Shown: one piece after another, positions 1-8,636 of the stretch
Layout of the letters: each line of letters starts with the position of its first letter
Position numbering within the stretch: the stretch's first letter is position 1
From: Alkalibacillus silvisoli
Lineage (GTDB): Bacteria; Bacillota; Bacilli; Bacillales; Alkalibacillaceae
Length of the DNA: 64,000 bases
Reading direction: 5' to 3'
NCBI RefSeq assembly: GCF_039521975.1
Contig: NZ_BAAACZ010000027.1
Location: forward strand, 12,633 to 76,632
The notes under the pieces: generated by a model
The model's input: the letters and a program-made list of their open reading frames with translations, nothing else
Told to the model about the DNA's origin: nothing
Databases searched by the model: none
Made by a program: the position numbers and the translations under genes

Positions 1-488
1 CAGGACGACAGCCTTTATCATTCATTGAACCTAGGCCAATACCTAAAGAAGAAAAGGTGGTTGAAAGGGATTTTAATCAAATTATTGGTCATGAATTTGC
101 CAAAAGAGCACTAGAGATTGCTGCAGCGGGTGAGCACTATGTTTTGATGGATGGACCTCCCGGTTGCGGGAAAAGTCTTTTGGCCGAAACGTTTCCTTCT
201 ATCCTGCCACCACTTTCAAAAGAGGCACAGCTCGAAAAAATGAGCTTATACCAATTAGCAGGTGCTTCCAACTACTCCCTTACTATGCCTCCATATAGAC
301 ATCCACATCATTCTGCATCAGCTGTGTCACTCATCGGCGGGGGAACGAACCCGAAACCAGGTGAGGTTTCCTTAGCACATCGTGGGGTTCTTTTCTTAGA
401 CGAACTAGCTGAATTTTCCAAGAAAACGTTAGATATGTTGAGACAACCGTTAGAAAACGAAAAAGTAACGATTAGCCGTGGTCGATAA
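1..488 (+). pseudogene. comM: Truncated ComM/YifB family Mg-chelatase-like AAA+ ATPase
   Basis: The reading frame is already open at the left edge of the window, so the gene starts outside it. The visible part matches the AAA+ core of ComM/YifB, a helicase-like ATPase linked to natural transformation in other bacteria. It shows Walker A (GPPGCGKS), the PHHSAS segment, GGGTNPKPGEVSLAHRG and the Walker B region GVLFLDELAEF, then LRQPLENEKVTISR. The frame then ends in TAA. The second half of the family (the MNPCPCG segment, sensor motifs and C-terminal domain) is absent from the following bases in every frame I checked. A RAYT transposase gene begins about 190 bp later, so insertion or recombination probably removed the 3' half. 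The ATPase is almost certainly inactive. Confidence 0.85.
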
Positions 489-679
489 GTGATGACAGTC
501 TATTCTTGGCGATGGGCTTAAGAAAATTGAAAAGTGACTCCATGATCAATCAGGCTATGGTTGCTAGAGAGAAGGGAGGTGGAAGGTACTGGTGAAAGGT
601 TAGTATGTACGAGGGTTTTAGTGGTGATGAGCTTTCATTTAAAAATAGTAAACAATCTACCTACAGAGTGGTGATAAAA

Positions 680-1456
680 ATGCCTCGTAAAGCTAGAGTA
701 AAAAGCAAAACTGGGATCTACCATATTATGTGGCGTGGGACGGGAGGTCAAGATATTTTTCATGATGATGGTGACCGGTTAAAATATCTTGATACCGTTT
801 TGAAATATAAGAAGAGAGCGGATATGTCTGTGTATGCTTGGTGTTTAATGAGCAATCATGTTCACTTATTATTGCAAGAGGGAAATGAAGATATTTCGAT
901 TACAATGAAGCGGGTTGGGGTAAGCTTTGCTTCTTATTATAATTGGAAGTATAGCATAAAAGGGCATCTGTTTCAGGACAGGTTTAAGAGTGAGAATGTT
1001 GAGAATAATCAGTATTTAAGGGCAGTCGTAAGGTATATCCACCAAAACCCACTGAAAGCAGGTATCGTTGATCAGGTTGAGGCATGGAACTGGAGCAGCT
1101 GTCGCGGGTATTATGGAAAAACAGTGTACCCATTAGGATTATTGGATGCTGAATTTGTTTTAGGAATGTTTTCAAGCGATAAGGAGATGAAGAGGAAAGC
1201 GTTTAAAGTGTTTAATGAAAAAAGAAATCTTGACAAGTGTCTTGATGAGTCTATCTATAAACCAAGGTTATCCGATGAAGAGGCACGGGCAGAAATTAGA
1301 AAGATTCTTGGTGAAGTAGAGATACCGCAAATTAAGGGTTTGCCAAGGATGGAAAGGAATGATTTATTGAAAAAAGTAAAGCGGATAAACGGTGTTTCCC
1401 AAAGACAAGCAGCGAGAATTTTGGGCGTTTCCCCTAACCTTGTCTTTAAGGCGTAG
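680..1456 (+). CDS. REP-associated tyrosine transposase (RAYT, TnpA_REP; IS200-like)
   Basis: This is a Y1-type HUH transposase-like protein of about 258 residues. The HUH pair lies in the segment SNHVHLLL, and conserved blocks GHLFQDRFKSE and YIHQNPLKAGIV surround the expected catalytic tyrosine region. A short helix-turn-helix-like tail (RQAARILGVSPNLV) closes the protein, as in Bacillus RAYTs. I chose ATG 680 (MPRKARVKSKTGIYH), where the family normally starts; an in-frame upstream extension to 605 has no family similarity. RAYTs are usually single-copy domesticated enzymes thought to act on REP palindromes, and a matching hairpin lies directly downstream. It follows the truncated comM and may have caused that truncation. 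Confidence 0.85.
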   Translation: MPRKARVKSKTGIYHIMWRGTGGQDIFHDDGDRLKYLDTVLKYKKRADMSVYAWCLMSNHVHLLLQEGNEDISITMKRVGVSFASYYNWKYSIKGHLFQDRFKSENVENNQYLRAVVRYIHQNPLKAGIVDQVEAWNWSSCRGYYGKTVYPLGLLDAEFVLGMFSSDKEMKRKAFKVFNEKRNLDKCLDESIYKPRLSDEEARAEIRKILGEVEIPQIKGLPRMERNDLLKKVKRINGVSQRQAARILGVSPNLVFKA

Positions 1457-1465
1457 GGAATCTGC

Positions 1466-1533
1466 GGGACGGTTCACGTGCTTCCTAGTGTTTTCCAATA
1501 GACTAAGTTTTCAGGAAGCACGAGAACCGTCCC
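1466..1533. repeat. REP-like inverted repeat beside the RAYT gene
   Basis: The left arm (1466-1486) and right arm (1513-1533) are 21-base inverted copies with one mismatch, containing GGGACGGTTC and GTGCTTCCT. The left arm starts 10 bases after the transposase stop codon. This position and the imperfect palindrome fit a RAYT recognition or REP-type element. The spacer is about 26 bases. No obvious target duplication is visible. Confidence 0.75.
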
Positions 1534-1705
1534 TGCGCTTCTCTCGTCTATAAAATATAAGCTAAAATCCTTTCAAGGAATTATTATCAGGGATAAGAGG
1601 TATGAATTTAAGTATTCAAGTTATAATGGTTTATATCAGTATATAATTATTCACTTTATTTATAAACCAATCTTTAGGGTTTTTTGAAAGTTGGTTTCCT
1701 CCTTT

Positions 1706-2884
1706 CTATTCAGCATCTTTTACCCCAGACTTTACATAAAACGAACCAAGCAGAAGGATCCCCCCGCAAATGAAAAATATAGGAGCCAGTCCCAAAGATT
1801 GTGAAACTAAACCGAATGATACTGGACTAATAGATTGTGCAATTCGGTTTCCTGTTATACGTATACTTAAAGCTCTACCTCTGAAGTTATCTGGTGATAA
1901 ATTAATAACCGCAACTGTTGATAATGGTTGCGCTAATCCCATTCCTGCTCCCAAAAATAAGAAAATGATAGTCCAATAAATGAAAGAATCGTTAATTGGT
2001 AGAGTCATATAACAGATTCCGCTAAGCAATAGAGAGATAAAAAGCACAGTAAAACGATTAACATGCTTTAATATGAAGCCTTGTACCATCCGTATGAACA
2101 TGGAGGTTATACCTTGCAAACTGATGAGTGCGCCAATCTGTGTTGTAGACGCTCCATGGGATGATGCAAATAGTGGGAAGTATGTAATGATTACATCTTT
2201 AGAAAATTGCACGAACATACTAGCAGAAATAGATTTAAACATTCCAGGGATTTTAATTAAATCTAAAGCAGAATATGAGTTATCCTCTGCCTTTTTAGTA
2301 GGTTTTTTCTCATTTTGTGGTTGATCTTCATGATTCATTTGTTGTTTAAGCAGTAATAAGCATAGAATTGTAGCTACAAACGATGTCACCGAAAATATTA
2401 AAAAAGTATTATAAATGCTACTTTCAGAGATGATTCCCCCAATTAGGGGCCCGATTAATTGTCCCCCGGATACCCAAAAGCTAAACCAACCAAAGTAGTG
2501 ATCACGTTTACTTATGTCAACATACTGACTTAGAGTATTTTGAAAAGCTATAACTATAAATAAGTGAGCTATACCGGATAAGGTTTGGGATATATATAAA
2601 ATTGATAGATACGGCCAAATAAACGGTATGATCAAAGAAAAACTGATAGTCAGTAAACCTAGGGAAATAGGTAGGCTACCTTTAAATTTGTCGATAACTT
2701 TCCCTGCTTTAAAAGCAAGAAATAAAGGGATAAGCGAGAAACTAGCAGCTATAAGTCCAATCTCTATGGCGCTAGCATTTAAATCAAATGCTAGTAGCGG
2801 AACCATGGGACGAATACCTTGTACAATCGCTTGGTGTAGAACGCCACATAGAAAAATAAAATAAATAGGGGTTCGTTTATTCAC
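1706..2884 (-). CDS. MFS transporter, 12 transmembrane segments
   Basis: The 392-residue protein has the hydrophobic pattern of a 12-helix major facilitator. The N-terminal half contains a loop reading AGKVIDKFKGSLP, a variant of the MFS A-motif between helices 2 and 3. A hydrophilic central loop (QQMNHEDQPQNEKKPTKK) separates the two six-helix halves. The C-terminal half has the repeat-like SPDNFRGRALSIRITGNR. It resembles drug or sugar efflux carriers of the YfcJ/YwoG type, but the substrate cannot be told from sequence. It is transcribed convergently with the RAYT gene and in the same direction as the LysR gene upstream. The 249-bp gap on its 3' side holds only the RAYT hairpin and AT-rich DNA. 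Confidence 0.8.
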   Translation of the reverse strand: MNKRTPIYFIFLCGVLHQAIVQGIRPMVPLLAFDLNASAIEIGLIAASFSLIPLFLAFKAGKVIDKFKGSLPISLGLLTISFSLIIPFIWPYLSILYISQTLSGIAHLFIVIAFQNTLSQYVDISKRDHYFGWFSFWVSGGQLIGPLIGGIISESSIYNTFLIFSVTSFVATILCLLLLKQQMNHEDQPQNEKKPTKKAEDNSYSALDLIKIPGMFKSISASMFVQFSKDVIITYFPLFASSHGASTTQIGALISLQGITSMFIRMVQGFILKHVNRFTVLFISLLLSGICYMTLPINDSFIYWTIIFLFLGAGMGLAQPLSTVAVINLSPDNFRGRALSIRITGNRIAQSISPVSFGLVSQSLGLAPIFFICGGILLLGSFYVKSGVKDAE

Positions 2885-2971
2885 ATTAACACCTCAACGT
2901 AGACTTCAAATTTATTTAGTAAAACAACTACTATCTATGACCTAAATTCGAAATATGAGCAAATGATAATA

Positions 2972-3832
2972 TTAAAAATCGAATTCTTTTACAAAGTTGA
3001 CAAAGGCGTCAATGATATTAAGTTCTAATGATTCACGTTGGTATAACAAGAAGGCTCGACGTTTTAAAGGATTTCCATTTTCCATACTTATCGGTATTCG
3101 GAAAAAGTGGATTGAGTTTTCTAAAACGATACTTGGAAGAACAGCATAGCCCAGTCCGTGCATGACCATTTGTTTACATGTATCTGTTGTTCCTACTTCC
3201 ATCCCGACTTGTGGCGGTTTTGAAAAGCGTTCAATCCACCAGTCATCGATAACTGCACGTGTTTTATAATTTGAATGATAATCAATTCTAGGGAGGTCTG
3301 GAAGTTCATCTAAAGTAAGTTCATTTTTTGAGACGATATTAATCGATTCCTCAAATAGCATATGTTTTTCTATTGCATTTGAATAGTCACCTCTTCCTAT
3401 CCCAACGTGTACGGTTTTGTTTTGAACCATATCCTCTATTTCTAAGCTACTGGAAGTAATGACTTTGAACTTCACTTTAGGATATTTTTTTTGGAATTCA
3501 CTTAGAATAGCTGGAAGTTTGTATCTAGTCACTAACTTAGATGCTCCGATTCTTAAGGTCCCTTCAAAGTTATTGTCCATATTCAAAACGTCTTCGTTGA
3601 TTTGTCTTAGGCGAATTAGCATCTCTTCAGCGTAGTTTGCGATATACTCACCCTTTGGAGTAAAACTAATCCCTCGAGCTTCTCTAGTAATGATTTTAAA
3701 TCCAAATTCGCTTTCCATTTTCCTCATTCGTTTTGAGATTGTCGGCTGTGTGATGTATAACGAATGGGCTGTTTTGGTTATGTTTTTGTTTTCATTTAAC
3801 GTTTTAAGTATTTCCCAATCTCTGAATTCCAT
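2972..3832 (-). CDS. LysR-family transcriptional regulator, probable regulator of prpF-tctCBA
   Basis: The 286-residue protein has an N-terminal winged HTH (MEFRDWEILKTLNENKNITK, then LYITQPTISKRMRKMESEFG) and a C-terminal LysR substrate-binding domain starting near residue 90 (EGTLRIGASKLVTRYKLP). It is divergent from the tricarboxylate operon with a 165-bp AT-rich space between starts. This is the usual layout for a LysR activator that controls its neighbour and itself. The inducer is probably the carboxylate taken up by TctABC or its isomer; that part is inference. The LysR subgroup resembles CitR/CysL-like proteins. The ATG at 3832 follows a clear AGGAGG-type site. Confidence 0.85.
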   Translation of the reverse strand: MEFRDWEILKTLNENKNITKTAHSLYITQPTISKRMRKMESEFGFKIITREARGISFTPKGEYIANYAEEMLIRLRQINEDVLNMDNNFEGTLRIGASKLVTRYKLPAILSEFQKKYPKVKFKVITSSSLEIEDMVQNKTVHVGIGRGDYSNAIEKHMLFEESINIVSKNELTLDELPDLPRIDYHSNYKTRAVIDDWWIERFSKPPQVGMEVGTTDTCKQMVMHGLGYAVLPSIVLENSIHFFRIPISMENGNPLKRRAFLLYQRESLELNIIDAFVNFVKEFDF

Positions 3833-3997
3833 CTTTATTTCCTCCTATGTGTATAAGGTATTCCATTTTGTTATGGCTAATAATAATAAATTGCTATTTC
3901 TCTTTTTATCTATAGTAACATATAATTCCTAATATACAGAAAAATAGATTTATTCAAATTTATTTTCAACTAGAAATGTATTCAAAGGAGGAGTTAT

Positions 3998-5134
3998 ATG
4001 TCGCAAATTAGTGTGCCATGTGTCGTTTATCGAGGTGGAACGAGTCGGGGGTTGTTTTTTCATAAACGAGACTTACCCAACGATGAGGGGCTGCGTAATC
4101 AGATATTCTTATATGGAATAGGTTCTCACGATGAGTCACAGATCAATGGGTTAGGTGGTGGAACTTCACACACGAGTAAAGTCGTTGTCATCGCCCCCTC
4201 TGACCGTGAAGGTGTGGATGTTGACTATACATTCTACCAGCTCAGCATGGGTGAAGAAGTAGTAGATGATCGTGGTACTTGTGGGAATTTAATGGGAGCT
4301 GCAGGTGCTTTTGCAATTGATGAGAATTTAGTGCAAATAAATGAAAGCGCATTCTCAATAGTGACACTCTATAATACAAATACTGACAGCATTATAAAAG
4401 TTAAGGTACCTCTAGAAGATGGTGTTGCTAAAGCTCATGGAGATTATGAGGTGCCTGGTTTAGTTGAACCTGGTGCTAGAATTGAGATTGATATTTTGGA
4501 TCCAAGTAGCGGTGTAACTGACTCAATATTGCCTTTAGGCCCTACTAACGAAATGAAGGGAGAAGAGGGGACAATTGAGTTTACATTTACGGATGCCGTG
4601 AATCCCGTCGTGTATGTTAAATCGGAATCAGTTGGGTTGTCAGGTACTGTATCAACGGATGAATTGAAAAGTGATCCGAATATTATTAGTACTTTAAATA
4701 ATATTCGTGATCAAGCAACCGTACAAACTGGGATTGCAAAAGATATGGATGAGGCTCGAAATGTATATCCAGCTGTACCTAAGATTGCTTGTGTTTCTGA
4801 ACCACAAGATTATGTTACAACTTCAGGCAAACTTGTGAAGAAAGAGGAAGTAGATATATTAGCAAAGATGATTTCTATGAGTCGTGTTCACCGCACATTT
4901 GCAGGAAGTGGACTGATGAATCTAGCAGCATCCGTTTTACTTGAAGGTACGATTCCAAATAAAGTCACCAATGTCCCATCATCAGCGACAGAAATCCGAA
5001 TTGGGCATCCTGATGGTGTTGCGGTTATTCGCTGCTCATTAAAAGATAATCAACAAGACGTAGAGTCTGTAGGTTACGACAGGACTGCAAGACGATTGAT
5101 TAAAGGTGAATTGTTTGTTCCTAAGAAGAAATAG
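3998..5134 (+). CDS. PrpF family isomerase (2-methylaconitate / 4-oxalomesaconate tautomerase-like)
   Basis: The 378-residue protein starts with the family signature VPCVVYRGGTSRG, followed by GLGGGTSHTSKVVV and DDRGTCGNLMGAAGAFAI. These belong to PrpF-type proteins of the diaminopimelate-epimerase fold. Known members isomerise unsaturated tricarboxylates such as 2-methylaconitate, or tautomerise 4-oxalomesaconate. The late motif SRVHRTFAGSGLMNLAA is also typical. It is the first gene of an operon with tctC, tctB and tctA, so it most likely acts on a tricarboxylate imported by them. No prpBCD or aromatic meta-cleavage genes are nearby, so the exact substrate is open. The start follows AAAGGAGGAG. 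Confidence 0.85.
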   Translation: MSQISVPCVVYRGGTSRGLFFHKRDLPNDEGLRNQIFLYGIGSHDESQINGLGGGTSHTSKVVVIAPSDREGVDVDYTFYQLSMGEEVVDDRGTCGNLMGAAGAFAIDENLVQINESAFSIVTLYNTNTDSIIKVKVPLEDGVAKAHGDYEVPGLVEPGARIEIDILDPSSGVTDSILPLGPTNEMKGEEGTIEFTFTDAVNPVVYVKSESVGLSGTVSTDELKSDPNIISTLNNIRDQATVQTGIAKDMDEARNVYPAVPKIACVSEPQDYVTTSGKLVKKEEVDILAKMISMSRVHRTFAGSGLMNLAASVLLEGTIPNKVTNVPSSATEIRIGHPDGVAVIRCSLKDNQQDVESVGYDRTARRLIKGELFVPKKK

Positions 5135-5254
5135 CTTAAATTGTAAATGATTCCAATAATACGGTCGCCGTTAGATTAATTTGTGATTAAAAGCGCAAAG
5201 TCATTTAATAGTTAGAAAATTTGTGGAATAATAAAAATTCAGAGGGGGATTTTC

Positions 5255-6229
5255 ATGAAAAAGTGGATTTTGTTTACTTCAATTGCATTCACATTGGCAT
5301 TTATTACAGCTTGTGGTGCGGATGAGGATGAAAATGTTAGTGGTGAAGATGTGCTTGATGGTTATCCTGATGATGATATTACAATCATATGGAGTTCTAG
5401 TCCTGGTTCTGGGGGAGATATTTTCCTTAGAAGTCTAGCTGAACCATTGGAAGAGCTTTTAGATGTTTCTGTAGTTGTAGAAAATCGGGAAGGAGCTTCA
5501 GGTGCCAATGCATGGAATCATATACTAAATAATACAGATCCAGACGGTTATACTTTATTAGGAACTAGTGCAACGTTTATTAGTTCTCCAGTTATGAACG
5601 ACTTAGATATTTCTCATGAGGATTTTAAGCCAGTTGCTCAAATGTTCACTGAGCCGCAATTCCTTTACACTTATGCTGATTCTGAATTCGATGATGCAGA
5701 GGAACTTATTAATCACGAATTAGAAAACCCAGAGGAATTACAGTGGGCTACTGCGACTCCGGGTAGTAAAGATAATATTTCAATCTCTATGATATTAGAA
5801 GAAACGGGGATAGACCCTCATACAGTAAGCTTTGATAGTGGTACAGATGCACTAACACAAATTGTTGGTGAACACATTGATGTGGCACTTGGTGAATATT
5901 CTGCGCTTCAAGGTCAAATTGATAGTGGGACTGTAAAGGTTCTTGGGGCTCTAACTGAAGAGCGTTATGAACACTTGCCAGATGTACCAACTTTAACGGA
6001 ATTAGGTTGGGATGTCGCTCCAATTTTATCTCGTGGATTAGTCGTTCATGGTGATACACCAGACGAAATCGTTGATTATTTAGCAGAAGTATTAGAAGAC
6101 ACTTATGAAGATGAAGGGTTTCAAGAGGTATACGAACAGCAAGGACTTCAGCCTGATTATGCACCGCGTGATGAGTTTAGAAGCAATCTTGAAGAAATGG
6201 ATGACTTCGTACGTTCACTTCTAGACTAG
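5255..6229 (+). CDS. tctC: TctC-type extracytoplasmic tricarboxylate-binding lipoprotein
   Basis: The 324-residue protein is the substrate-binding subunit of a tripartite tricarboxylate transporter. It has a lipoprotein signal peptide with lipobox ITAC, the modified cysteine being residue 20. The mature part carries the Bug/TctC pattern: PDDDITIIWSSSPGSGGDIF near the start, then VVVENREGASGANAW. An acidic linker follows the lipid anchor, as expected for a halophile surface protein. It lies 120 bp after prpF and 15 bp before tctB. The ligand is inferred only from the transporter class and the prpF neighbour. Confidence 0.88.
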   Translation: MKKWILFTSIAFTLAFITACGADEDENVSGEDVLDGYPDDDITIIWSSSPGSGGDIFLRSLAEPLEELLDVSVVVENREGASGANAWNHILNNTDPDGYTLLGTSATFISSPVMNDLDISHEDFKPVAQMFTEPQFLYTYADSEFDDAEELINHELENPEELQWATATPGSKDNISISMILEETGIDPHTVSFDSGTDALTQIVGEHIDVALGEYSALQGQIDSGTVKVLGALTEERYEHLPDVPTLTELGWDVAPILSRGLVVHGDTPDEIVDYLAEVLEDTYEDEGFQEVYEQQGLQPDYAPRDEFRSNLEEMDDFVRSLLD

Positions 6230-6244
6230 AAAGGGACGATCTAC

Positions 6245-6724
6245 ATGAATAAGGGAACTTTTATCGCATCTCTAATAGTAATTGGAATAGGGGTATGGTT
6301 ATTTTGGGGTTCAGGAAGCCTTGGCCAAACGAGTACTGGCCAAGACCCTCTTGGTCCAGCTTTTTATCCAAGGTTGTTAGCTGGTTCATTTATTGTCCTA
6401 GGTTCAATCTTGCTATTTCAACAAGTGTTTAAACAAATGAATATGGCTTCACAGAAAGTAGAGGATGAAGAAGATGAACCAGAGTATATGTCATTTAAAA
6501 ATAAAATGACCATTATTTCTATTATTCTATTAGGTGTTGTATATATCTTTGTTCTTGACTCAATAGGTTTTATTTTAGCTACAACTCTATATATTGTTGC
6601 GTTGATGTTAATTTTACATGAGAGAACTTGGTGGAAAATTGGATTAACATCTGTAACAGTATCAGTTGTTCTATATTTATTATTTAGTGGAGTTTTGAAT
6701 GTACTTCTTCCAACACTCTTTTAA
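6245..6724 (+). CDS. tctB: TctB small membrane subunit of tripartite tricarboxylate transporter
   Basis: The 159-residue protein has four predicted membrane helices: one at the N terminus, one near residues 45-60, and two after residue 85. The loop GQTSTGQDPLGPAFYPRLL after helix 1 is the characteristic TctB segment. A charged cytoplasmic stretch (KVEDEEDEPEYMSFKNK) precedes the last helices. It sits between tctC and tctA with short gaps, the standard order of the family. It is thought to assist the large TctA channel subunit. Confidence 0.85.
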   Translation: MNKGTFIASLIVIGIGVWLFWGSGSLGQTSTGQDPLGPAFYPRLLAGSFIVLGSILLFQQVFKQMNMASQKVEDEEDEPEYMSFKNKMTIISIILLGVVYIFVLDSIGFILATTLYIVALMLILHERTWWKIGLTSVTVSVVLYLLFSGVLNVLLPTLF

Positions 6725-6746
6725 CTTGAAGAGAGGAGCATAACAA

Positions 6747-8240
6747 GTGATTGATAATCTCATATTAGGTTTAGAATATGCCATTTCCTGGCAAGCTCTT
6801 CTGGTTATTGTTATCGGAGTGGCTTGGGGGATTATAGGTGGTGCCATTCCAGGGATTACAGGATCGATTGCAGTAGCACTACTCTTACCTTTTACATTCA
6901 CAATGGAACCTGCCTTAGCTTTAATGATGTTAGCAGGTACATATGTAGCAGCTGAATACGGTGGAGGAATTCCAGCCATACTGATTGGAGCTCCCGGAAC
7001 AGCATCTAACGCAGCGGTCGTATTGGATGGCTATCCCCTTCACAAAAGTGGTCATACGGGTAAGGCACTTGGGACCTCATTAATCATTGGTACGATTGGT
7101 GGAATCTTTAGTGTAATTATTCTTATATTACTAGCTATTCCATTAGCTTCAGTTGCCTTAGCATTTTCTGCACCGGAGTATTTTGCGCTCTCCGTATTTG
7201 CAATTACAGTAGTGGCATCACTCGTTTCTAATAGTATCGTTAAGGGTTTAATATCAGCAATATTTGGGCTTATGCTAGCGTCAATTGGTTTAGACCCTTT
7301 TACAGGGGAACAACGATTTACGTTTGGTATGCCAGAGCTTAGTACAGGCCTTGAAATTTTACCAGTGCTGATTGGACTTTTTGCAGTCAGTGAATTGTTC
7401 TTAATGGCCATCAAAAAACAACAAAATAAAAACTATTCGAAAGGTGTATCAACCCAATTCCCTACTTACAGGGAATTACGATCCACTTGGAAAGCAACTT
7501 CAATTGGGTCGGTTTCAGGAACATTCTTTGGCCTTATGCCAGGTGTCGGAGGAACGATCGGTTCTTGGGTTGCTTATAATGAAGCGAAAAGATGGTCGAA
7601 AAATAAAAAGAAATTCGGTAAAGGTTCACTAGAAGGAGTAGCTGCACCCGAGGCGGCTAATAATGCTGTAACAGGTGGAGCCATGGTACCACTTTTAGCC
7701 CTTGGTATACCTGGTTCTACAACGACAGCTATTATGATTGGTGCATTGATGATTCATGGAATTTCTATTGGCCCCATTATGTTTACAGAAACACCTGAGA
7801 TTCCTTACTCATTATTTATAGGTATGCTAATTGCCCAATTTACCATGTTGGTAATAGGTTATTTAATCATTAAACCTGCAATTAGAATTAGTGCAACGCC
7901 ACCACCAATTCTTTTATCGGTGATTTTCCCACTAGTATTTGTGGGCGCATACTCTATTAGTAATCATACTTTTGAGGTAGGAGTTGTACTTCTATTTGGT
8001 GTGATTGGCTTATTAATGAAAGTCTATGGCTTCTCACCACCAGCTACTGTACTTGGATTAGTACTAGGAGGGTATATAGAGACTAACTTCAGAAGAGCTT
8101 TATCTATGTCATCTGGTGATTACTTAGTATTTGTTCAAAGCCCGATTGCTTTAATATTCCTGATATTAGCAGTTCTAAGTCTAGCAGCACCATTTATACA
8201 AAACCGACTAATGACGAGAATTAAAGAGAATCACACATGA
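6747..8240 (+). CDS. tctA: TctA large permease subunit of tripartite tricarboxylate transporter
   Basis: The 497-residue protein is a polytopic membrane protein with the two conserved TctA motifs, GGAIPGITGSIAVALLLP near the N terminus and GLMPGVGGTIGSWVAYNEA in the middle. It also has YGGGIPAILIGAPGTASNAA and PEAANNAVTGGAMVPLLALG, both typical of the family. Length matches the usual 500 residues. The GTG start at 6747 follows GAGAGGAG. It forms the transport channel driven by an ion gradient, with TctC delivering the ligand. It is the last gene of the prpF-tctCBA operon. Confidence 0.9.
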   Translation: MIDNLILGLEYAISWQALLVIVIGVAWGIIGGAIPGITGSIAVALLLPFTFTMEPALALMMLAGTYVAAEYGGGIPAILIGAPGTASNAAVVLDGYPLHKSGHTGKALGTSLIIGTIGGIFSVIILILLAIPLASVALAFSAPEYFALSVFAITVVASLVSNSIVKGLISAIFGLMLASIGLDPFTGEQRFTFGMPELSTGLEILPVLIGLFAVSELFLMAIKKQQNKNYSKGVSTQFPTYRELRSTWKATSIGSVSGTFFGLMPGVGGTIGSWVAYNEAKRWSKNKKKFGKGSLEGVAAPEAANNAVTGGAMVPLLALGIPGSTTTAIMIGALMIHGISIGPIMFTETPEIPYSLFIGMLIAQFTMLVIGYLIIKPAIRISATPPPILLSVIFPLVFVGAYSISNHTFEVGVVLLFGVIGLLMKVYGFSPPATVLGLVLGGYIETNFRRALSMSSGDYLVFVQSPIALIFLILAVLSLAAPFIQNRLMTRIKENHT

Positions 8241-8335
8241 TCTAAAAAAGATAGCGAATAACCTTTTAAATAGATAGGCACTTTTCATTTCGCAGAGGTT
8301 GGGTGGGAAGTGTCTTTCATATGTAGATAGCTAGC

Positions 8336-8414
8336 TCCCACAACCCATTTACTGTAACCCAAGAAGCCCCCACTTCAAGCAACCAGTAAGGGTGGTAAGT
8401 GGTAGGTAGTTCAC
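8336..8414 (+). mobile_element. Probable orphan right end / omega-RNA remnant of an IS200/IS605 (TnpB) element
   Basis: A stretch with GAAGCCCCCACTTCAAGC (8363-8380), a hairpin CCACTT (8370-8375) with AAGTGG (8397-8402), and the end GGTAGTTCAC (8405-8414) resembles what I recall of the 3' end of tnpB elements in Firmicutes. There the tnpB end overlaps the omega-RNA scaffold and the element ends in TTCAC. No tnpA or tnpB reading frame accompanies it, so it would be a scar or a non-autonomous derivative. The match is from memory of the family and is moderately uncertain. The rest of the 8241-8636 gap holds only the terminator below. Confidence 0.4.
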
Positions 8415-8546
8415 GAAGTTGTGGTCACTATGACGACCCATTAAATAATCCATAAAGAGAGAGTGCAATTTTGAGATAATCCAAGCACTGTGGATAACCA
8501 AACAGCAAACATTGATTTTTATAAAATAGAGAGAAGATCACAACAT

Positions 8547-8587
8547 ATTTAAAGGTCAGCCAAGAACTACTCAGCTGACCTTTAAAT
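8547..8587. terminator. Bidirectional hairpin between convergent tctA and tasA-like genes
   Basis: A perfect 14-bp inverted repeat (ATTTAAAGGTCAGC at 8547-8560, complement at 8574-8587) encloses a 13-base loop. It lies between two genes that end toward each other. The flanks are A- and T-rich but lack a long uridine run, so it may act mainly as a stable 3' end in both directions. Confidence 0.65.
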
Positions 8588-8636
8588 GATTCTATAATAA
8601 ACCACCCTTATTAAGAGGATGGATCTAGTTCACACC

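Noticed and set aside
488..679. Continuation of comM or a group II intron between the broken ATPase and the RAYT gene
   Set aside because: No frame resumes the ComM sequence and no reverse transcriptase or intron-end motifs are visible. The segment is too short and unmatched.
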